Origin: Streptomyces sp. NRRL F-2580
GTDB lineage: Bacteria; Actinomycetota; Actinomycetes; Streptomycetales; Streptomycetaceae
Length of the DNA stretch: 64,000 bases
Assembly (NCBI RefSeq): GCF_000720115.1
Contig: NZ_JOIR01000032.1
Location: 13,384-77,383 of the forward strand
Direction: 5' to 3'
Shown: positions 49,915 to 58,455 of the stretch, one piece after another
Position numbering within the stretch: position 1 is the stretch's first letter
Layout of the letters: each line of letters opens with the position of its first letter
Translations under genes and position numbers: made by a program
The notes under the pieces: generated by a model
The model's database searches: none
What the model saw: only the letters and a program-made list of their open reading frames with translations
What the model was told of the DNA's origin: nothing

Positions 49915-51156
49915 TTACGGCTGACGTAGGCGATCCAGGGGTTTCAGGGCGAGCCCCGTGAGGCCGGCGGCGCAGGCGCCCGCCGCACAGACCGCCGTGG
50001 CGGCCGTGGCCCCGCGGGCGTCGGCGAGTGCGCCCAGGGCGTTGTTGCCGACCATCAGCGCCAGGCTCTGAACGAGCGTCAGCGACGCCTGCAGCCTCGC
50101 CAGGTGGGTGCCGGGGGCGCCGGTCAGCACCAGCGGACCGATGTGGCAGGCGAACATCCCGGAACCCGCGCCGGTGACGATTCCCCCGGCCACGGCAACG
50201 GCAACGGCCACACCGGTCTCCCCGGCCAGCGCCACCGCGGCGATCCCCGGCGCCGCGACACACAGCCCCAGCGCCGCACCCCGGCCGATCCGGCGCATGG
50301 TGCCCCATCGCGAGACCGCCAGCGCCACGGCGACCACCCCCAGGCTCTGACTGCCAGCGATCAGACCGGCCGCCCCGGCGCTCCAGCCGTGCTCCCGGGC
50401 CAGGAGCGGGTTCAGCAGGGACACCACCGGCAGGAGGAAGCACGCGGCGGCGGCCGTCAGCACCAGCGCGGACCGCAGGACCGGATCCCCCACGGCGACC
50501 CGCACCCCGTCCGCCGCCCCGGCGAAGAGGCCCTCCCCGCGAGGGGACCGTTCGACGGAGTGGGCCGGCCGGACGCGGAGGAGTACGACGAGGACGATCG
50601 CGAAGGTGCCCGCGTCGGCGAGCGCCGCGCCGGTCAGGCCGGCGGCCGCGACGAGTACGGCGCCCAGCGGAGCCCCGAGCAACGAGGCGACCTGTCCGGC
50701 CGCCTGCTGCACGGCCAACGCCCTGGGGAGCCGCGCCTCGCCCACCAGGCTGCGGGGCATGGACCCGGCGGCCGGCAGGTAGAACGCGTCGACCGTGCCG
50801 ACCACGGCCGCGACCGTGACGAGGAGCCAGGGAGAGGGTTCGGGGCGGGAGCCGGCGAGGGCCAGCGCGAGCGTGGCCGTGAGCATCACGGCGTCCCCGA
50901 CGACCATCACCCTGCGCGCGCCGAACCGGTCACCGACGGCGCCGCCCAGCAACAGCAGCAGAGTCCGCGGAAGGGTGATGGCGGTCAGGACCAGGGCGCC
51001 CGTCCCGCCACCGTGGGCACTGGCCGCCCAGCCGAGGGCGAAGTACAGGACGGCATCACCGAGCAGCGAGGCGCGGGTTCCGGCGAGCCAGACGAGGTAC
51101 GCGCGGGGGAGGGCCGGGCGCGCCGAACCGGGCCGGACGGTGTCGAGGGAGGTCAT
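49915..51156 (-). CDS. MFS transporter
   Basis: A 413-residue 12-TM major facilitator of the MFS_3/enterobactin-exporter-like type: 'LPRAYLVWLAGTRASLLGDA', 'GGAVGDRFGARRVMVVGDAV' (motif A) and helices throughout. Substrate unknown. ATG 51156 (MTSLDTVRPGS) is preferred to the longer frame because GAGGGAGG precedes it. It lies 18 bp upstream of the small hypothetical gene and is probably cotranscribed with it and the acetyltransferase. Confidence 0.87.
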   Translation of the reverse strand: MTSLDTVRPGSARPALPRAYLVWLAGTRASLLGDAVLYFALGWAASAHGGGTGALVLTAITLPRTLLLLLGGAVGDRFGARRVMVVGDAVMLTATLALALAGSRPEPSPWLLVTVAAVVGTVDAFYLPAAGSMPRSLVGEARLPRALAVQQAAGQVASLLGAPLGAVLVAAAGLTGAALADAGTFAIVLVVLLRVRPAHSVERSPRGEGLFAGAADGVRVAVGDPVLRSALVLTAAAACFLLPVVSLLNPLLAREHGWSAGAAGLIAGSQSLGVVAVALAVSRWGTMRRIGRGAALGLCVAAPGIAAVALAGETGVAVAVAVAGGIVTGAGSGMFACHIGPLVLTGAPGTHLARLQASLTLVQSLALMVGNNALGALADARGATAATAVCAAGACAAGLTGLALKPLDRLRQP

Positions 51157-51228
51157 GGCCGCCGACGCTAGGGCCCTCGACCAACTGGAGGGCAAGCTCC
51201 CCCGGCGCGGTCACGGCGAGGGCGGACG

Positions 51229-52722
51229 TCAGGTCAGGGCCGGTTCCCTGGAGGGCTCGGCGGCCGCGGCGGTCGCGTCCGGGTCGGTGTTGAGGTCGGC
51301 CAGCATCCGGCGGGTGAAGCCGAAGAAGTAGGTGGCGGCGAAGCCGACGAGGTAGCCGACGGCGAGGCCGCCCGCGTAGACGGCGATGGTGATGCCGGGG
51401 CTCGACTTGCCGTCCAGCAGGGGGAACAGGGCCCAGCCCGAGGGGCCGATGGCGGTGGAGCCGAAGGCAACACCGAGCTGGTTGAACAGGCCGACGAAGG
51501 CGCCGCCGGCCGCGCCGCCGACGCAGGCGGTGACGAAGGGGCGGCCGAGGGGGAGGGAGACGCCGTAGATGAGCGGCTCGCCCACGCCGAGGAAACCGGC
51601 CGGGAGGGCGGACTTGATGGTGGTGCGCAGCGATCCGTTGCGCGGGAGCCGGTAGTAGACGGCGATGGCCGCGCCGACCTGGCCCGCGCCCGCCATGGCG
51701 AGGATGGGCAACAGGACGGTGTAGCCGGACTGTTCGATGAGCGTGGTGTGGATGGGGATCAGGGCCTGGTGCAGGCCCAGCATCACGAGGGGCAGGAAGA
51801 GGCCGCCGAGGACCAGGCCCGCGAAGGCGCCGCCGGTGGCGAGCAGCCAGTCGGCGAAGGTGCCGATGGCCGCCGAGGCCTCACCGGCGAGGAACATCAG
51901 GCCGAAGAGGGTGACCAGGCCGGAGATGAGGACCGTGAGGGTCGGGGTGACCAGGACGTCCAGGGCCTCGGGGACCCATGTGCGGCACCACTTCTCGACG
52001 TACACGGCGAGCAGGGCCGCGGTGAGCGCGCCGAGGACGCCGCCCTGTCCGGGGGAGAGCTGCTGGCCGAAGGCGTCGATCTTGGCGACGCCCGGGAAGA
52101 CGATGATCGCGGCGACCGCCCCGCCCAGGACCGGCGTACCGCCGAACTCCTTGGCGGTGTTGTGGCCGACGAACACGGCGATGAGCGACATGAAGCCGGA
52201 CGCGATCGCGGCGAGCGCCGGGACGACGGCGGGCAGCCGGCCCAGGTTCGTCAGCAGGCCGTTCAGGCCCGCGATGATGCCGCAGCCGATCAGCGCCGGG
52301 ATCAGCGGGACGAAGATGTTCGCGATCCGGCGCAGGAGGAGCTTGAACGGGGTCGCGTTGCGGGCCTTCTGGGCCTCCTTCAGCGCCGCGCCCTGAGCCT
52401 GCAGGTCCTCCGCGGTGACGACGTGCGGGGTGGGTGCGGCGGGGGTGGCCGGGACCGCCGCGCGGCCTTCCTCGACCAGGGCCTCGAACTCGGGGGTGAC
52501 GCGGGCGACGGTGCCCGGGCCCAGCACGATCTGGTACGTGTCGTCCTCGACCACGCCGAGGACGGCGGGCAGGGCCCGCAGGGCCTCGTCCTGGACCAGG
52601 GAACGGTCGCGCAGGGTGATGCGCAGCCGGGTCATGCAGTGCGCGATGGAGGTGACGTTGTCCGGGCCGCCGACCAGAGGAAGGATCGCGGCGGCTGTGG
52701 CGCGGTTCTTGTCAGTGGACAT
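51229..52722 (-). CDS. murP: PTS EIIBC permease, probably N-acetylmuramic acid
   Basis: A 497-residue PTS permease. EIIB domain about 1-80 with phosphocysteine Cys29 in 'VTSIAHCMTRLRITLRD'. EIIC domain about 130-480 with ten helices and the sugar-binding 'HQALIPIHTTLIEQSGYT' and 'ALPAGFLGVGEPLIYGVSL' motifs. There is no EIIA domain, so it uses a EIIA-Crr elsewhere. The adjacent murQ and RpiR genes point to MurNAc, which would enter as MurNAc-6-phosphate. Confidence 0.87.
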   Translation of the reverse strand: MSTDKNRATAAAILPLVGGPDNVTSIAHCMTRLRITLRDRSLVQDEALRALPAVLGVVEDDTYQIVLGPGTVARVTPEFEALVEEGRAAVPATPAAPTPHVVTAEDLQAQGAALKEAQKARNATPFKLLLRRIANIFVPLIPALIGCGIIAGLNGLLTNLGRLPAVVPALAAIASGFMSLIAVFVGHNTAKEFGGTPVLGGAVAAIIVFPGVAKIDAFGQQLSPGQGGVLGALTAALLAVYVEKWCRTWVPEALDVLVTPTLTVLISGLVTLFGLMFLAGEASAAIGTFADWLLATGGAFAGLVLGGLFLPLVMLGLHQALIPIHTTLIEQSGYTVLLPILAMAGAGQVGAAIAVYYRLPRNGSLRTTIKSALPAGFLGVGEPLIYGVSLPLGRPFVTACVGGAAGGAFVGLFNQLGVAFGSTAIGPSGWALFPLLDGKSSPGITIAVYAGGLAVGYLVGFAATYFFGFTRRMLADLNTDPDATAAAAEPSREPALT

Positions 52723-52808
52723 GTGGTGGTCGCCTTGCGTCGGGTGGTGGACGGGGATGCGGGCTTGGGGCGGCGGGCTTCGGTCGGCGCCTTCGCCGGC
52801 GGCCTTCG

Positions 52809-53732
52809 TCAGCGGGCTTCGGTGAGAGCCGCGCGGAGGTGGCCGTGCGAGGCGGCGAGCAGTTCGGCGGCCGTCGGCCCGTCGACGCCGCCGAGGATCA
52901 CGAGGACGGCGTTCTTGACCTCGCCGTCGGTGGCGGCGAGCGCGGCCTCGATCTCGGCGTCGGGCGCGCCGGTGGCCAGCGCGACGATGCGGCGGGCGCG
53001 GGCGCGCAGCTTCTCGTTCGAGGAGCGCATGTCGACCATCAGGTTCCCGTAGGTCTTGCCCAGCCGGATCATGGTGATCGTCGAGATGAGGTTGAGGACC
53101 AGCTTCTGGGCCGTACCCGCCTTCAGGCGGGTGGAGCCGGTGAGGAGTTCGGGCCCGACGACGACCTCGATGCCGTGCTCGGCGGCCTCGGCGAGGGCGG
53201 AGCCGGCGTTGCAGGAGAGCCCGACGGTGAGCGCGCCGCGCGTACGGGCGAAGGCGACGGCGCCGATCGCGTACGGGGTGCGGCCGGAGGCGGAGATGCC
53301 GATGACCGTGTCGTCCGGGCCGATTCCCAGCGCGGTGAGGTCCGCGGCGGCCAGCTCCGGCGAGTCCTCGGCGCCCTCGACCGACGTGACCATGGCGGAG
53401 GGGCCGCCCGCGATGAGGCCGACGACGTCGGCGGGGTCGGTGTTGAAGGTGGGCGGGCACTCGCTGGCGTCCAGGACGCCCATCCGGCCGGCCGTGCCGG
53501 CGCCCGCGTAGACGAGGCGGCCGCCGCGGGCCATCCGTACGGCGATCGCGTCGATCGCGGCGGCGATGTGCGGGAGCTGGGCGGCGACGGCGGCCGGGAC
53601 GGTGGCGTCCTCGGCGTTCATGATGCGGGCGATGTCGAGGGTGGACAGCCGGTCGATCTCGGCGAGGTCCTGGCGGAAGGCCTCGGTGGTGAGGGTGTCC
53701 AGCTGGGCGCGGAGGTCTGCGTGTGCGGTCAT
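52809..53732 (-). CDS. murQ: N-acetylmuramic acid 6-phosphate etherase
   Basis: A 307-residue SIS-fold lyase that cleaves the lactyl ether of MurNAc-6-P to give GlcNAc-6-P and D-lactate, feeding NagA. Motifs: 'LVYAGAGTAGRMGVLDASEC' (SIS), 'EDSPELAAADL', 'GISASGRTPYAIGAV' and 'GSTRLKAGTAQKLVLNLIST'. It is full-length. GAAGGAG lies just upstream of the ATG, only 10 bp after the end of the regulator frame. It connects this group with the nagKA genes 42 kb away. Confidence 0.93.
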   Translation of the reverse strand: MTAHADLRAQLDTLTTEAFRQDLAEIDRLSTLDIARIMNAEDATVPAAVAAQLPHIAAAIDAIAVRMARGGRLVYAGAGTAGRMGVLDASECPPTFNTDPADVVGLIAGGPSAMVTSVEGAEDSPELAAADLTALGIGPDDTVIGISASGRTPYAIGAVAFARTRGALTVGLSCNAGSALAEAAEHGIEVVVGPELLTGSTRLKAGTAQKLVLNLISTITMIRLGKTYGNLMVDMRSSNEKLRARARRIVALATGAPDAEIEAALAATDGEVKNAVLVILGGVDGPTAAELLAASHGHLRAALTEAR

Positions 53733-53742
53733 GGGTGCTCCT

Positions 53743-54768
53743 TCAAGATCGGGGCTCCGCCCCGGACCCCGCGCCTCGAACTCCCCCGGACTCCGTCCGG
53801 GGGGACCCCCAGGCGGGGCTGGATTTGGCCGTGTGCCGGTGGGCCAGGGCTTCGTAGGAGGCGGCGAGGGCGGGGGCGGCGGTTTCGTACGTGCGCTGGG
53901 CGACGCCGACGAAGAGGCAGTCGACGACGAGCAGCTGGCTGGTCCGGCTGGACATGGCGGCCGGGCGCAGCTGGGTCTCGCGGGCGGCGGAGGTGGCCAG
54001 TACGAGGTCGGCGTAGTGGGCGACGGGGGCGTTCGGGCGGCCCGTGAGGGCGAGGGTGGTGGCGCCGCGCTCGAAGGCGACGCGGAGCGGCTCGATCACG
54101 TCGCCCGTGGAGCCGGAGTGGGTGATCGCGACGGCGACGTCGCCGGGGCCCAGCTGGACGGCGCCCGTGACGGCCAGGTGGGGGTCGCCGTGGGCGTGCG
54201 CGACGAGCCCGATGCGCAGCAGCTTCTGGGCGAGGTCCTGGCCGACGAGGGCGGAGGCGCCGACGCCGTAGACGTCGATGCGGCGGGCGGTGGCGAGGGC
54301 GGTGACGGCGGCGGCCAGCTGGGTCAGGTCGAGTCCGGCGGCGGTGTCGGTGAGGGTCTGCGCCTCCTCGTGGGCCAGCTTCGCGACGACGTCGGCGAGC
54401 GGATCGTCGACGGCTATGTCGACGGTGACGGCGGGGGCGGCGCCGGACTCCTGCTGGGCGGCGAGGGCGGCCAGCGCGAGGCGCAGGTCGCGGTAGCCGG
54501 GGTAGCCGAGGAGGCGGGCGGCGCGGACGACGGTGGCCTCGCTGGTGCCGGTGTGCGCGGCGAGACCGGAGACGGTGAGGCGTGCGCACCCGGCGGGATC
54601 GGAGGCGACGGCCTCGGCGACGGCCTGCACGGAACGCGTCATGGACGGAGCGAGGCTCCGGACCCGGGCCCGGAGGGCCGAGGGCGCCGGGGCGGGCCCG
54701 GTCTGCATCTGGGTCCGTGTCTCCGTCTGCGCACCGGGACTGAAAGTTTCTTTCGTGTTCTCGCTCAC
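53743..54768 (-). CDS. RpiR-family regulator (MurR-like) with repeat-encoded tail
   Basis: A 341-residue RpiR regulator. N-terminal HTH about 35-110 ('SVQAVAEAVASDPAGCARLT', 'TSEATVVRAARLLGYPGYRD') and SIS sugar-phosphate domain about 145-290 ('RIDVYGVGASALVGQDLAQK', 'VAITHSGSTGDVIEPLRVAF'). It should sense MurNAc-6-P and control murP/murQ. The last about 28 residues (AKSSPAWGSPRTESGGVRGA and on) are translated from the dispersed intergenic repeat rather than the family's own sequence. Start GTG 54768. Confidence 0.87.
   Translation of the reverse strand: MSENTKETFSPGAQTETRTQMQTGPAPAPSALRARVRSLAPSMTRSVQAVAEAVASDPAGCARLTVSGLAAHTGTSEATVVRAARLLGYPGYRDLRLALAALAAQQESGAAPAVTVDIAVDDPLADVVAKLAHEEAQTLTDTAAGLDLTQLAAAVTALATARRIDVYGVGASALVGQDLAQKLLRIGLVAHAHGDPHLAVTGAVQLGPGDVAVAITHSGSTGDVIEPLRVAFERGATTLALTGRPNAPVAHYADLVLATSAARETQLRPAAMSSRTSQLLVVDCLFVGVAQRTYETAAPALAASYEALAHRHTAKSSPAWGSPRTESGGVRGAGSGAEPRS
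53745..53818. repeat. intergenic repeat overlapping the regulator's 3' end
   Basis: GGGGCTCCGCCCCGGACCCC, 'gcgcctcgaactcccccgga' and a CCCCCGGACTCCGTCCGGGGGG hairpin-like unit, closely matching the copies at 4447 and 63640. It supplies the stop codon of the RpiR gene. Confidence 0.8.
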
Positions 54769-54772
54769 ACCT

Positions 54773-54785
54773 GAAACCTATTTTC
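54773..54785 (-). promoter_or_regulatory. candidate operator of the RpiR gene
   Basis: GAAA-CCTAT-TTTC, an inverted repeat five bases upstream of the GTG start; a similar GAAAGTTTC lies inside the first codons (54742). Autoregulation is conceivable; the short arms make this weak. Confidence 0.25.
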
Positions 54786-54868
54786 GGGGGTGGTGGGCGT
54801 CAATACGCCATACGGCCCCCGGAGAGAGGGCCTTCGTCACCGGGCCTCCTCAGGTCCACAATGGGCCC

Positions 54869-55243
54869 ATGGACCACGCGACCCCCTTGGAACAGGCGCT
54901 GCACGTCGCCCGTGCACTCGTTCTCGCCGATCTCGCCGCCGGCGAGGTCGCCGACGCCGATGTCGTCTCCCTCGTCGAGGACTCGGTCACGCACCGCCGG
55001 TGGTGGGTGGAGCAGTGGCCGGAGGGCGTCGACTACCTTCCCGGACTCGTAGCCCAGGACGTGCAGGACGCGCTGCTGGAGAAGTACGGGCGCTGGCCGC
55101 TGTGCCCGGTCTGCACCCACGGCGATCCGCACGCGCTCGACGTGGAACCGGAACTGGGGCCCGACCCGCACTGGGTGTGCTCGGAGGCGGGCGTGAAAGT
55201 GGCCGCGGTCGGAGGCCTGGGTCCCGTCTTCGGTCTCCGGTGA
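54869..55243 (+). CDS. hypothetical protein
   Basis: A 124-residue soluble protein: MDHATPLEQALHVARALVLA, 'SVTHRRWWVEQWPEGVDYLP', a CPVC pair in 'GRWPLCPVCTHGDPHALDVE', and a later single Cys ('PHWVCSEAGVKVAAVGGLG'). The CxxC with His suggests a small zinc-binding site. Family unknown. It lies seven bp before the DUF4031 gene and is probably in its operon. Confidence 0.72.
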   Translation: MDHATPLEQALHVARALVLADLAAGEVADADVVSLVEDSVTHRRWWVEQWPEGVDYLPGLVAQDVQDALLEKYGRWPLCPVCTHGDPHALDVEPELGPDPHWVCSEAGVKVAAVGGLGPVFGLR

Positions 55244-55250
55244 GCCGCCC

Positions 55251-55529
55251 GTGACCGTCTACATCGACCCGCCGACCTGGCCGGGCCACGGCCGCATGTG
55301 GTCCCACCTCGTCAGCGACGTCTCGTACGAGGAGCTGCACGCCTTCGCGGCCGGCATCGGCTGTCCGCCGCGGGCCTTCGAGCGGGACCACTACGACGTG
55401 CCCTCGTACCGGTACGCGGACGCGGTCGGCGCGGGCGCCGTGGAGATCGGCAGCAAGGAACTCGTCCGCCGGCTCACCGAGGCCGGCCTGCGCCGCCCGA
55501 AGGGCCGCCCGGCGCAGCCGCGGTCGTAG
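55251..55529 (+). CDS. DUF4031 domain protein
   Basis: A 92-residue protein matching the short DUF4031 family: MTVYIDPPTWPGHGRMWSHL, 'DVSYEELHAFAAGIGCPPRA', 'FERDHYDVPSYRY' and 'GAVEIGSKELVRRLTEAGLR'. The His/Asp/Tyr-rich pattern hints at a small hydrolase or metal-binding domain; biochemistry is unknown. GTG start. Confidence 0.85.
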   Translation: MTVYIDPPTWPGHGRMWSHLVSDVSYEELHAFAAGIGCPPRAFERDHYDVPSYRYADAVGAGAVEIGSKELVRRLTEAGLRRPKGRPAQPRS

Positions 55530-55571
55530 CCGAACACTGCCGCTGAGCCCCGCCTGCGGACCCGGGCGCGC

Positions 55572-56810
55572 CTAGACCTTCTCGGGCGTGCCCGCCGGGG
55601 CCGGCGTCGAGGAGGCCACGACGCGGGTGGGGGCGCTGCGGCGGCGGTCCAGGCGCAGGGCGGCCACGGCGAGGGCGATCGCGGTGACCGTCATCGCGCC
55701 GCCCGCCCAGGCGGTGGCGGCGAAGCCGAGGCCCGCGTCGATGACGGTGCCCCCGAGCCAGGGGCCGCCGGTGTTGCCGAGGTTGAAGGCGGCCGTGGTC
55801 GTGGCGCCGGCCAGGGTCGGGGCGGCGCCGGCCACGTTGAACATGCGGGCGTTGAGCGCCGGGGCGGTGAAGAAGGCCGAGAAGCCGATCAGGAAGGCGA
55901 GCGCGACCACCGCGACCTGGAACGAGGCCAGCAGGGCGAGCGCGCCGAGGAAGACCGTCGAGGCGGTGATGCCCCAGATCATCACGCCGAACAGGTGCGC
56001 GTCGGCGACGCGGCCGCCGACGGTGGTGCCGGCCAGCGCGCCGATGCCGAAGAGCGCGAGGATCCACGGGACCCACCGGGAGTCCAGCCCGGCCACGTCC
56101 GTGAGCAGCGGTGACAGATAGCTGAAGGCGCAGAAGACGCCGCCCGCGGCCAGCGCCGTGACGGCGATGGAGAGCCACACCTGGCGGTCGCGGTAGATGC
56201 GCAGCTCGCGCCCGAGCGAGGGCTTCTCGGCGGGCAGCGGGATCTTCGGGATCAGCGCCAGGATGCCGGCGAGGGCGACCGCGGAGGCCGCGCCGACCGA
56301 CCAGAACGCGGAGCGCCAGCCCAGGTGCTCACCGAGGAAGGCGCCGGCGGGGACACCGAGGACGTTGGCGATCGACAGCCCGCCGATCATGACGGCCATC
56401 GCGCGGGCCCGCTGGTCGCGGTCGACCATGGCGATGGCGACGGCCGCGCCCACGGCCCAGAAGCCGGCGCAGGCGAAGGCCGAGACGACGCGGGAGGTGA
56501 AGAGGAGCTCGTACGTGGGGGCCAGCGCACCCGCGACCTGCCCGAGGCCGAAGAGGCTGATGAGGGCGATCAGGGTGGTGCGGCGCGGCAGCCGCAGGGT
56601 GGCCACGGCCAGCAGCGGCGCGCCGACGACCATGCCGATCGCGAAGGCGGATATGAGCAGGCCCGCCTGCGGAATGGTGACGCCCATGTCCTCGGCGATC
56701 GGCGGCAGCAGCCCGGAGAGCATGAATTCGCTGGTGCCGAGCGCGAAGACGGACAGTCCGAGGATGTAGACGGCGACGGGCATGCGGGGGCGTGCGGCAT
56801 CTGCGGGCAT
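55572..56810 (-). CDS. MFS exporter, Cmx/CmrA (chloramphenicol-efflux-like) family
   Basis: A 412-residue DHA1 transporter with 12 helices. The start 'VAVYILGLSVFALGTSEFML' and 'SGLLPPIAEDMGVTIPQAGL' followed by 'LISAFAIGMVVGAPLLAVAT' are close to Cmx/CmrA-type chloramphenicol efflux proteins. Actual substrate may be other drugs or arabinose-like sugars. ATG 56810 is preferred; GTG 56822 is an in-frame alternative. Confidence 0.87.
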   Translation of the reverse strand: MPADAARPRMPVAVYILGLSVFALGTSEFMLSGLLPPIAEDMGVTIPQAGLLISAFAIGMVVGAPLLAVATLRLPRRTTLIALISLFGLGQVAGALAPTYELLFTSRVVSAFACAGFWAVGAAVAIAMVDRDQRARAMAVMIGGLSIANVLGVPAGAFLGEHLGWRSAFWSVGAASAVALAGILALIPKIPLPAEKPSLGRELRIYRDRQVWLSIAVTALAAGGVFCAFSYLSPLLTDVAGLDSRWVPWILALFGIGALAGTTVGGRVADAHLFGVMIWGITASTVFLGALALLASFQVAVVALAFLIGFSAFFTAPALNARMFNVAGAAPTLAGATTTAAFNLGNTGGPWLGGTVIDAGLGFAATAWAGGAMTVTAIALAVAALRLDRRRSAPTRVVASSTPAPAGTPEKV

Positions 56811-56837
56811 GACAGTCACCAACCGTCGTGAACGCGA

Positions 56838-57539
56838 TCAAATTCCCCCGGGGGCTTCGGAGGCTTCGGGAGCCTCCAGTGCGGCGAGCTCGGCGGCGAG
56901 GTTCGCGCGGGCCGGGGCCTCCCAGTGCGCGGCGCCGTAGGGCGTGCGGAAGAGCCGGGGCAGGTCGAGCAGCTGGCGCAGCACGGCGGCGCGGCCGGTG
57001 CGGAAGGCCTCGTCCGGGACGAACCCGTACTCGGCGCGCACGGCGGCCGCGTAGGCGGCGTAGGCCTCCGGGGCACCGGCCAGGACGGCCAGGTCGGCGT
57101 CGCAGAGCACCTCGCCGTCGGTGTCGCCGGGGGCGGGGTCGTGGCTGATGGTGAGCCGGACCAGCCGGGCCACCTCGGCGGTGCGGGAGGCCTCCATGCC
57201 GAGCTCGGGGAGGGCGCGCTCGGCCAGGGCGGCGCTGCGCTCCTCGTTCTCGGAGCGGTCGGGGCGGTAGACGGCGTCGTGGAACCAGGCGGAGAGCTGG
57301 ACGGCGGCGAGGTCGGCGGCGTGCGGAGCCAGTACGTCGATCCGCGCGAGTACGTCGGCCAGGTGCGCGGTGGTGTGGTAGCGGCGCTGCGGCTCCGCCC
57401 AGGCGGCGAGCAGGCGCTCGGCGTAGGGGTCGGGATCGCGGTCGGCCGCGGCGCCGGCGGCGGTGACGGTGGCCCGCCAACGGGCCCGGAGGGCCGTGGT
57501 GTCGGGGCCGGTGTCGCGGTGCTGGGTGCCTGTGTCCAT
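56838..57539 (-). CDS. HD-domain metal-dependent phosphohydrolase-like protein
   Basis: A 233-residue HD-superfamily protein. Metal ligands: His in 'PQRRYHTTAHLADVLARI', HD in 'VQLSAWFHDAVYRPDRSENE', and Asp in 'DGEVLCDADLAVLAG'. It resembles the predicted HD phosphohydrolases of actinobacteria; the nucleotide substrate is unknown. ATG 57539. It is divergent from cutC and 27 bp upstream of the Cmx-like gene in the same direction. Confidence 0.85.
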   Translation of the reverse strand: MDTGTQHRDTGPDTTALRARWRATVTAAGAAADRDPDPYAERLLAAWAEPQRRYHTTAHLADVLARIDVLAPHAADLAAVQLSAWFHDAVYRPDRSENEERSAALAERALPELGMEASRTAEVARLVRLTISHDPAPGDTDGEVLCDADLAVLAGAPEAYAAYAAAVRAEYGFVPDEAFRTGRAAVLRQLLDLPRLFRTPYGAAHWEAPARANLAAELAALEAPEASEAPGGI

Positions 57540-57603
57540 GGGCACATTGTGGGGGTGGCGTGATGGTGCTGGTGGAGCCCGGGTGGAGGCCCGTACCCTG
57601 GAT

Positions 57604-57619
57604 ATTGGACTAGACCTAT
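57604..57619 (+). promoter_or_regulatory. DasR-like operator (dre) upstream of cutC
   Basis: ATTGGACTAGACCTAT has one mismatch to GGTCTAGACC and lies 30 bp before the cutC ATG, overlapping the probable promoter. It is the third dre-like site in the window. Confidence 0.6.
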
Positions 57620-57648
57620 TTTTCATACCGGACGAAGGACGGCAACGA

Positions 57649-58335
57649 ATGAGCAACCGTGCGCTCCTGGAGGTGATCGCCCTCGACGCGGAGGACGCGA
57701 TCGCGGCCCAGGCCGGTGGGGCGGACCGACTCGAACTGGTCACCGACATGGCCGCCGACGGGCTCACCCCGGCGCGCGAGACCTTCGCGGCGATCAAGGC
57801 GGCGGTCGACATCCCGCTGCGCGTGATGCTCCGCAAGACGGACGGCTTCGCGGCGGGCGACGTCTCCGTCCTGGTCCGCGCGGCGCGGGAGCTGCGGGCG
57901 GAGGGCGCGCAGGAGTTCGTCCTCGGCTTCCTGAACCCGGACGGCACCCCCGACCTGGCCGCCGTCGAGGCGGTCGTCGCGGAGCTGGACGGCTGCCGCT
58001 GGACCTTCCACCGGGCGATCGACCGCGCGGCGGACCGCGACCAGCTGCGCAAGGCGCTGGCCGACCTTCCCGGGCTGGACACGTACCTGACCGCCGGCTC
58101 GGCGGCCGGGGTCGAGGAGGGAGTGCCGGTGCTGGTCGCCGAGGCGGCGCGGCGGGGGGAGCCGGGGTACGGGGCGCGGATGCTGGTCGGCGGCGGGCTG
58201 ACCCTCTCGCACCTGCCGGTGCTGCGCTCGGCCGGCATCGACGCGTTCCACATCGGCGGCGCGGCCCGCCCCTCCGGGTGGGGCCACCCGGTCTCGGCCG
58301 AAGCCGTAGCCGAATGGCGCGCCGCCCTGACCTGA
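57649..58335 (+). CDS. cutC: CutC family protein
   Basis: A 228-residue TIM-barrel protein of the CutC family: 'LLEVIALDAEDAIAAQAGGA', 'RLELVTDMAADGLTPARETF', 'VMLRKTDGF', 'WTFHRAIDRAADRDQLRKAL', 'MLVGGGLTLSHLP' and 'FHIGGAARPSGWGHPVSAEA'. Long annotated as copper homeostasis, this family is probably a sugar-related enzyme or binding protein; its copper role is disputed. The dre-like site at 57604 supports a link to amino-sugar metabolism. ATG 57649 follows GAAGGAC. Confidence 0.88.
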   Translation: MSNRALLEVIALDAEDAIAAQAGGADRLELVTDMAADGLTPARETFAAIKAAVDIPLRVMLRKTDGFAAGDVSVLVRAARELRAEGAQEFVLGFLNPDGTPDLAAVEAVVAELDGCRWTFHRAIDRAADRDQLRKALADLPGLDTYLTAGSAAGVEEGVPVLVAEAARRGEPGYGARMLVGGGLTLSHLPVLRSAGIDAFHIGGAARPSGWGHPVSAEAVAEWRAALT

Positions 58336-58387
58336 CCCGAGCACCGGGGCCCCGCCCCGAACAGCTCCGCGCCCGCGCCTCGAACTC

Positions 58388-58443
58388 CCCCAGCCACCGC
58401 TGGGGAGGTGCCCCCGGCGGGGCTACAAAAGCCCCGCCGGGGG
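58388..58443. terminator. bidirectional terminator between cutC and helD
   Basis: Two hairpins: CCCCAGC/GCTGGGG (58388-58405) and a perfect 13-bp stem CCCCCGGCGGGGC at 58411-58423 with TACAAAA loop and its complement to 58443. They lie between convergent stops. Confidence 0.85.
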
Positions 58444-58455
58444 TTGGGCCGCGGG

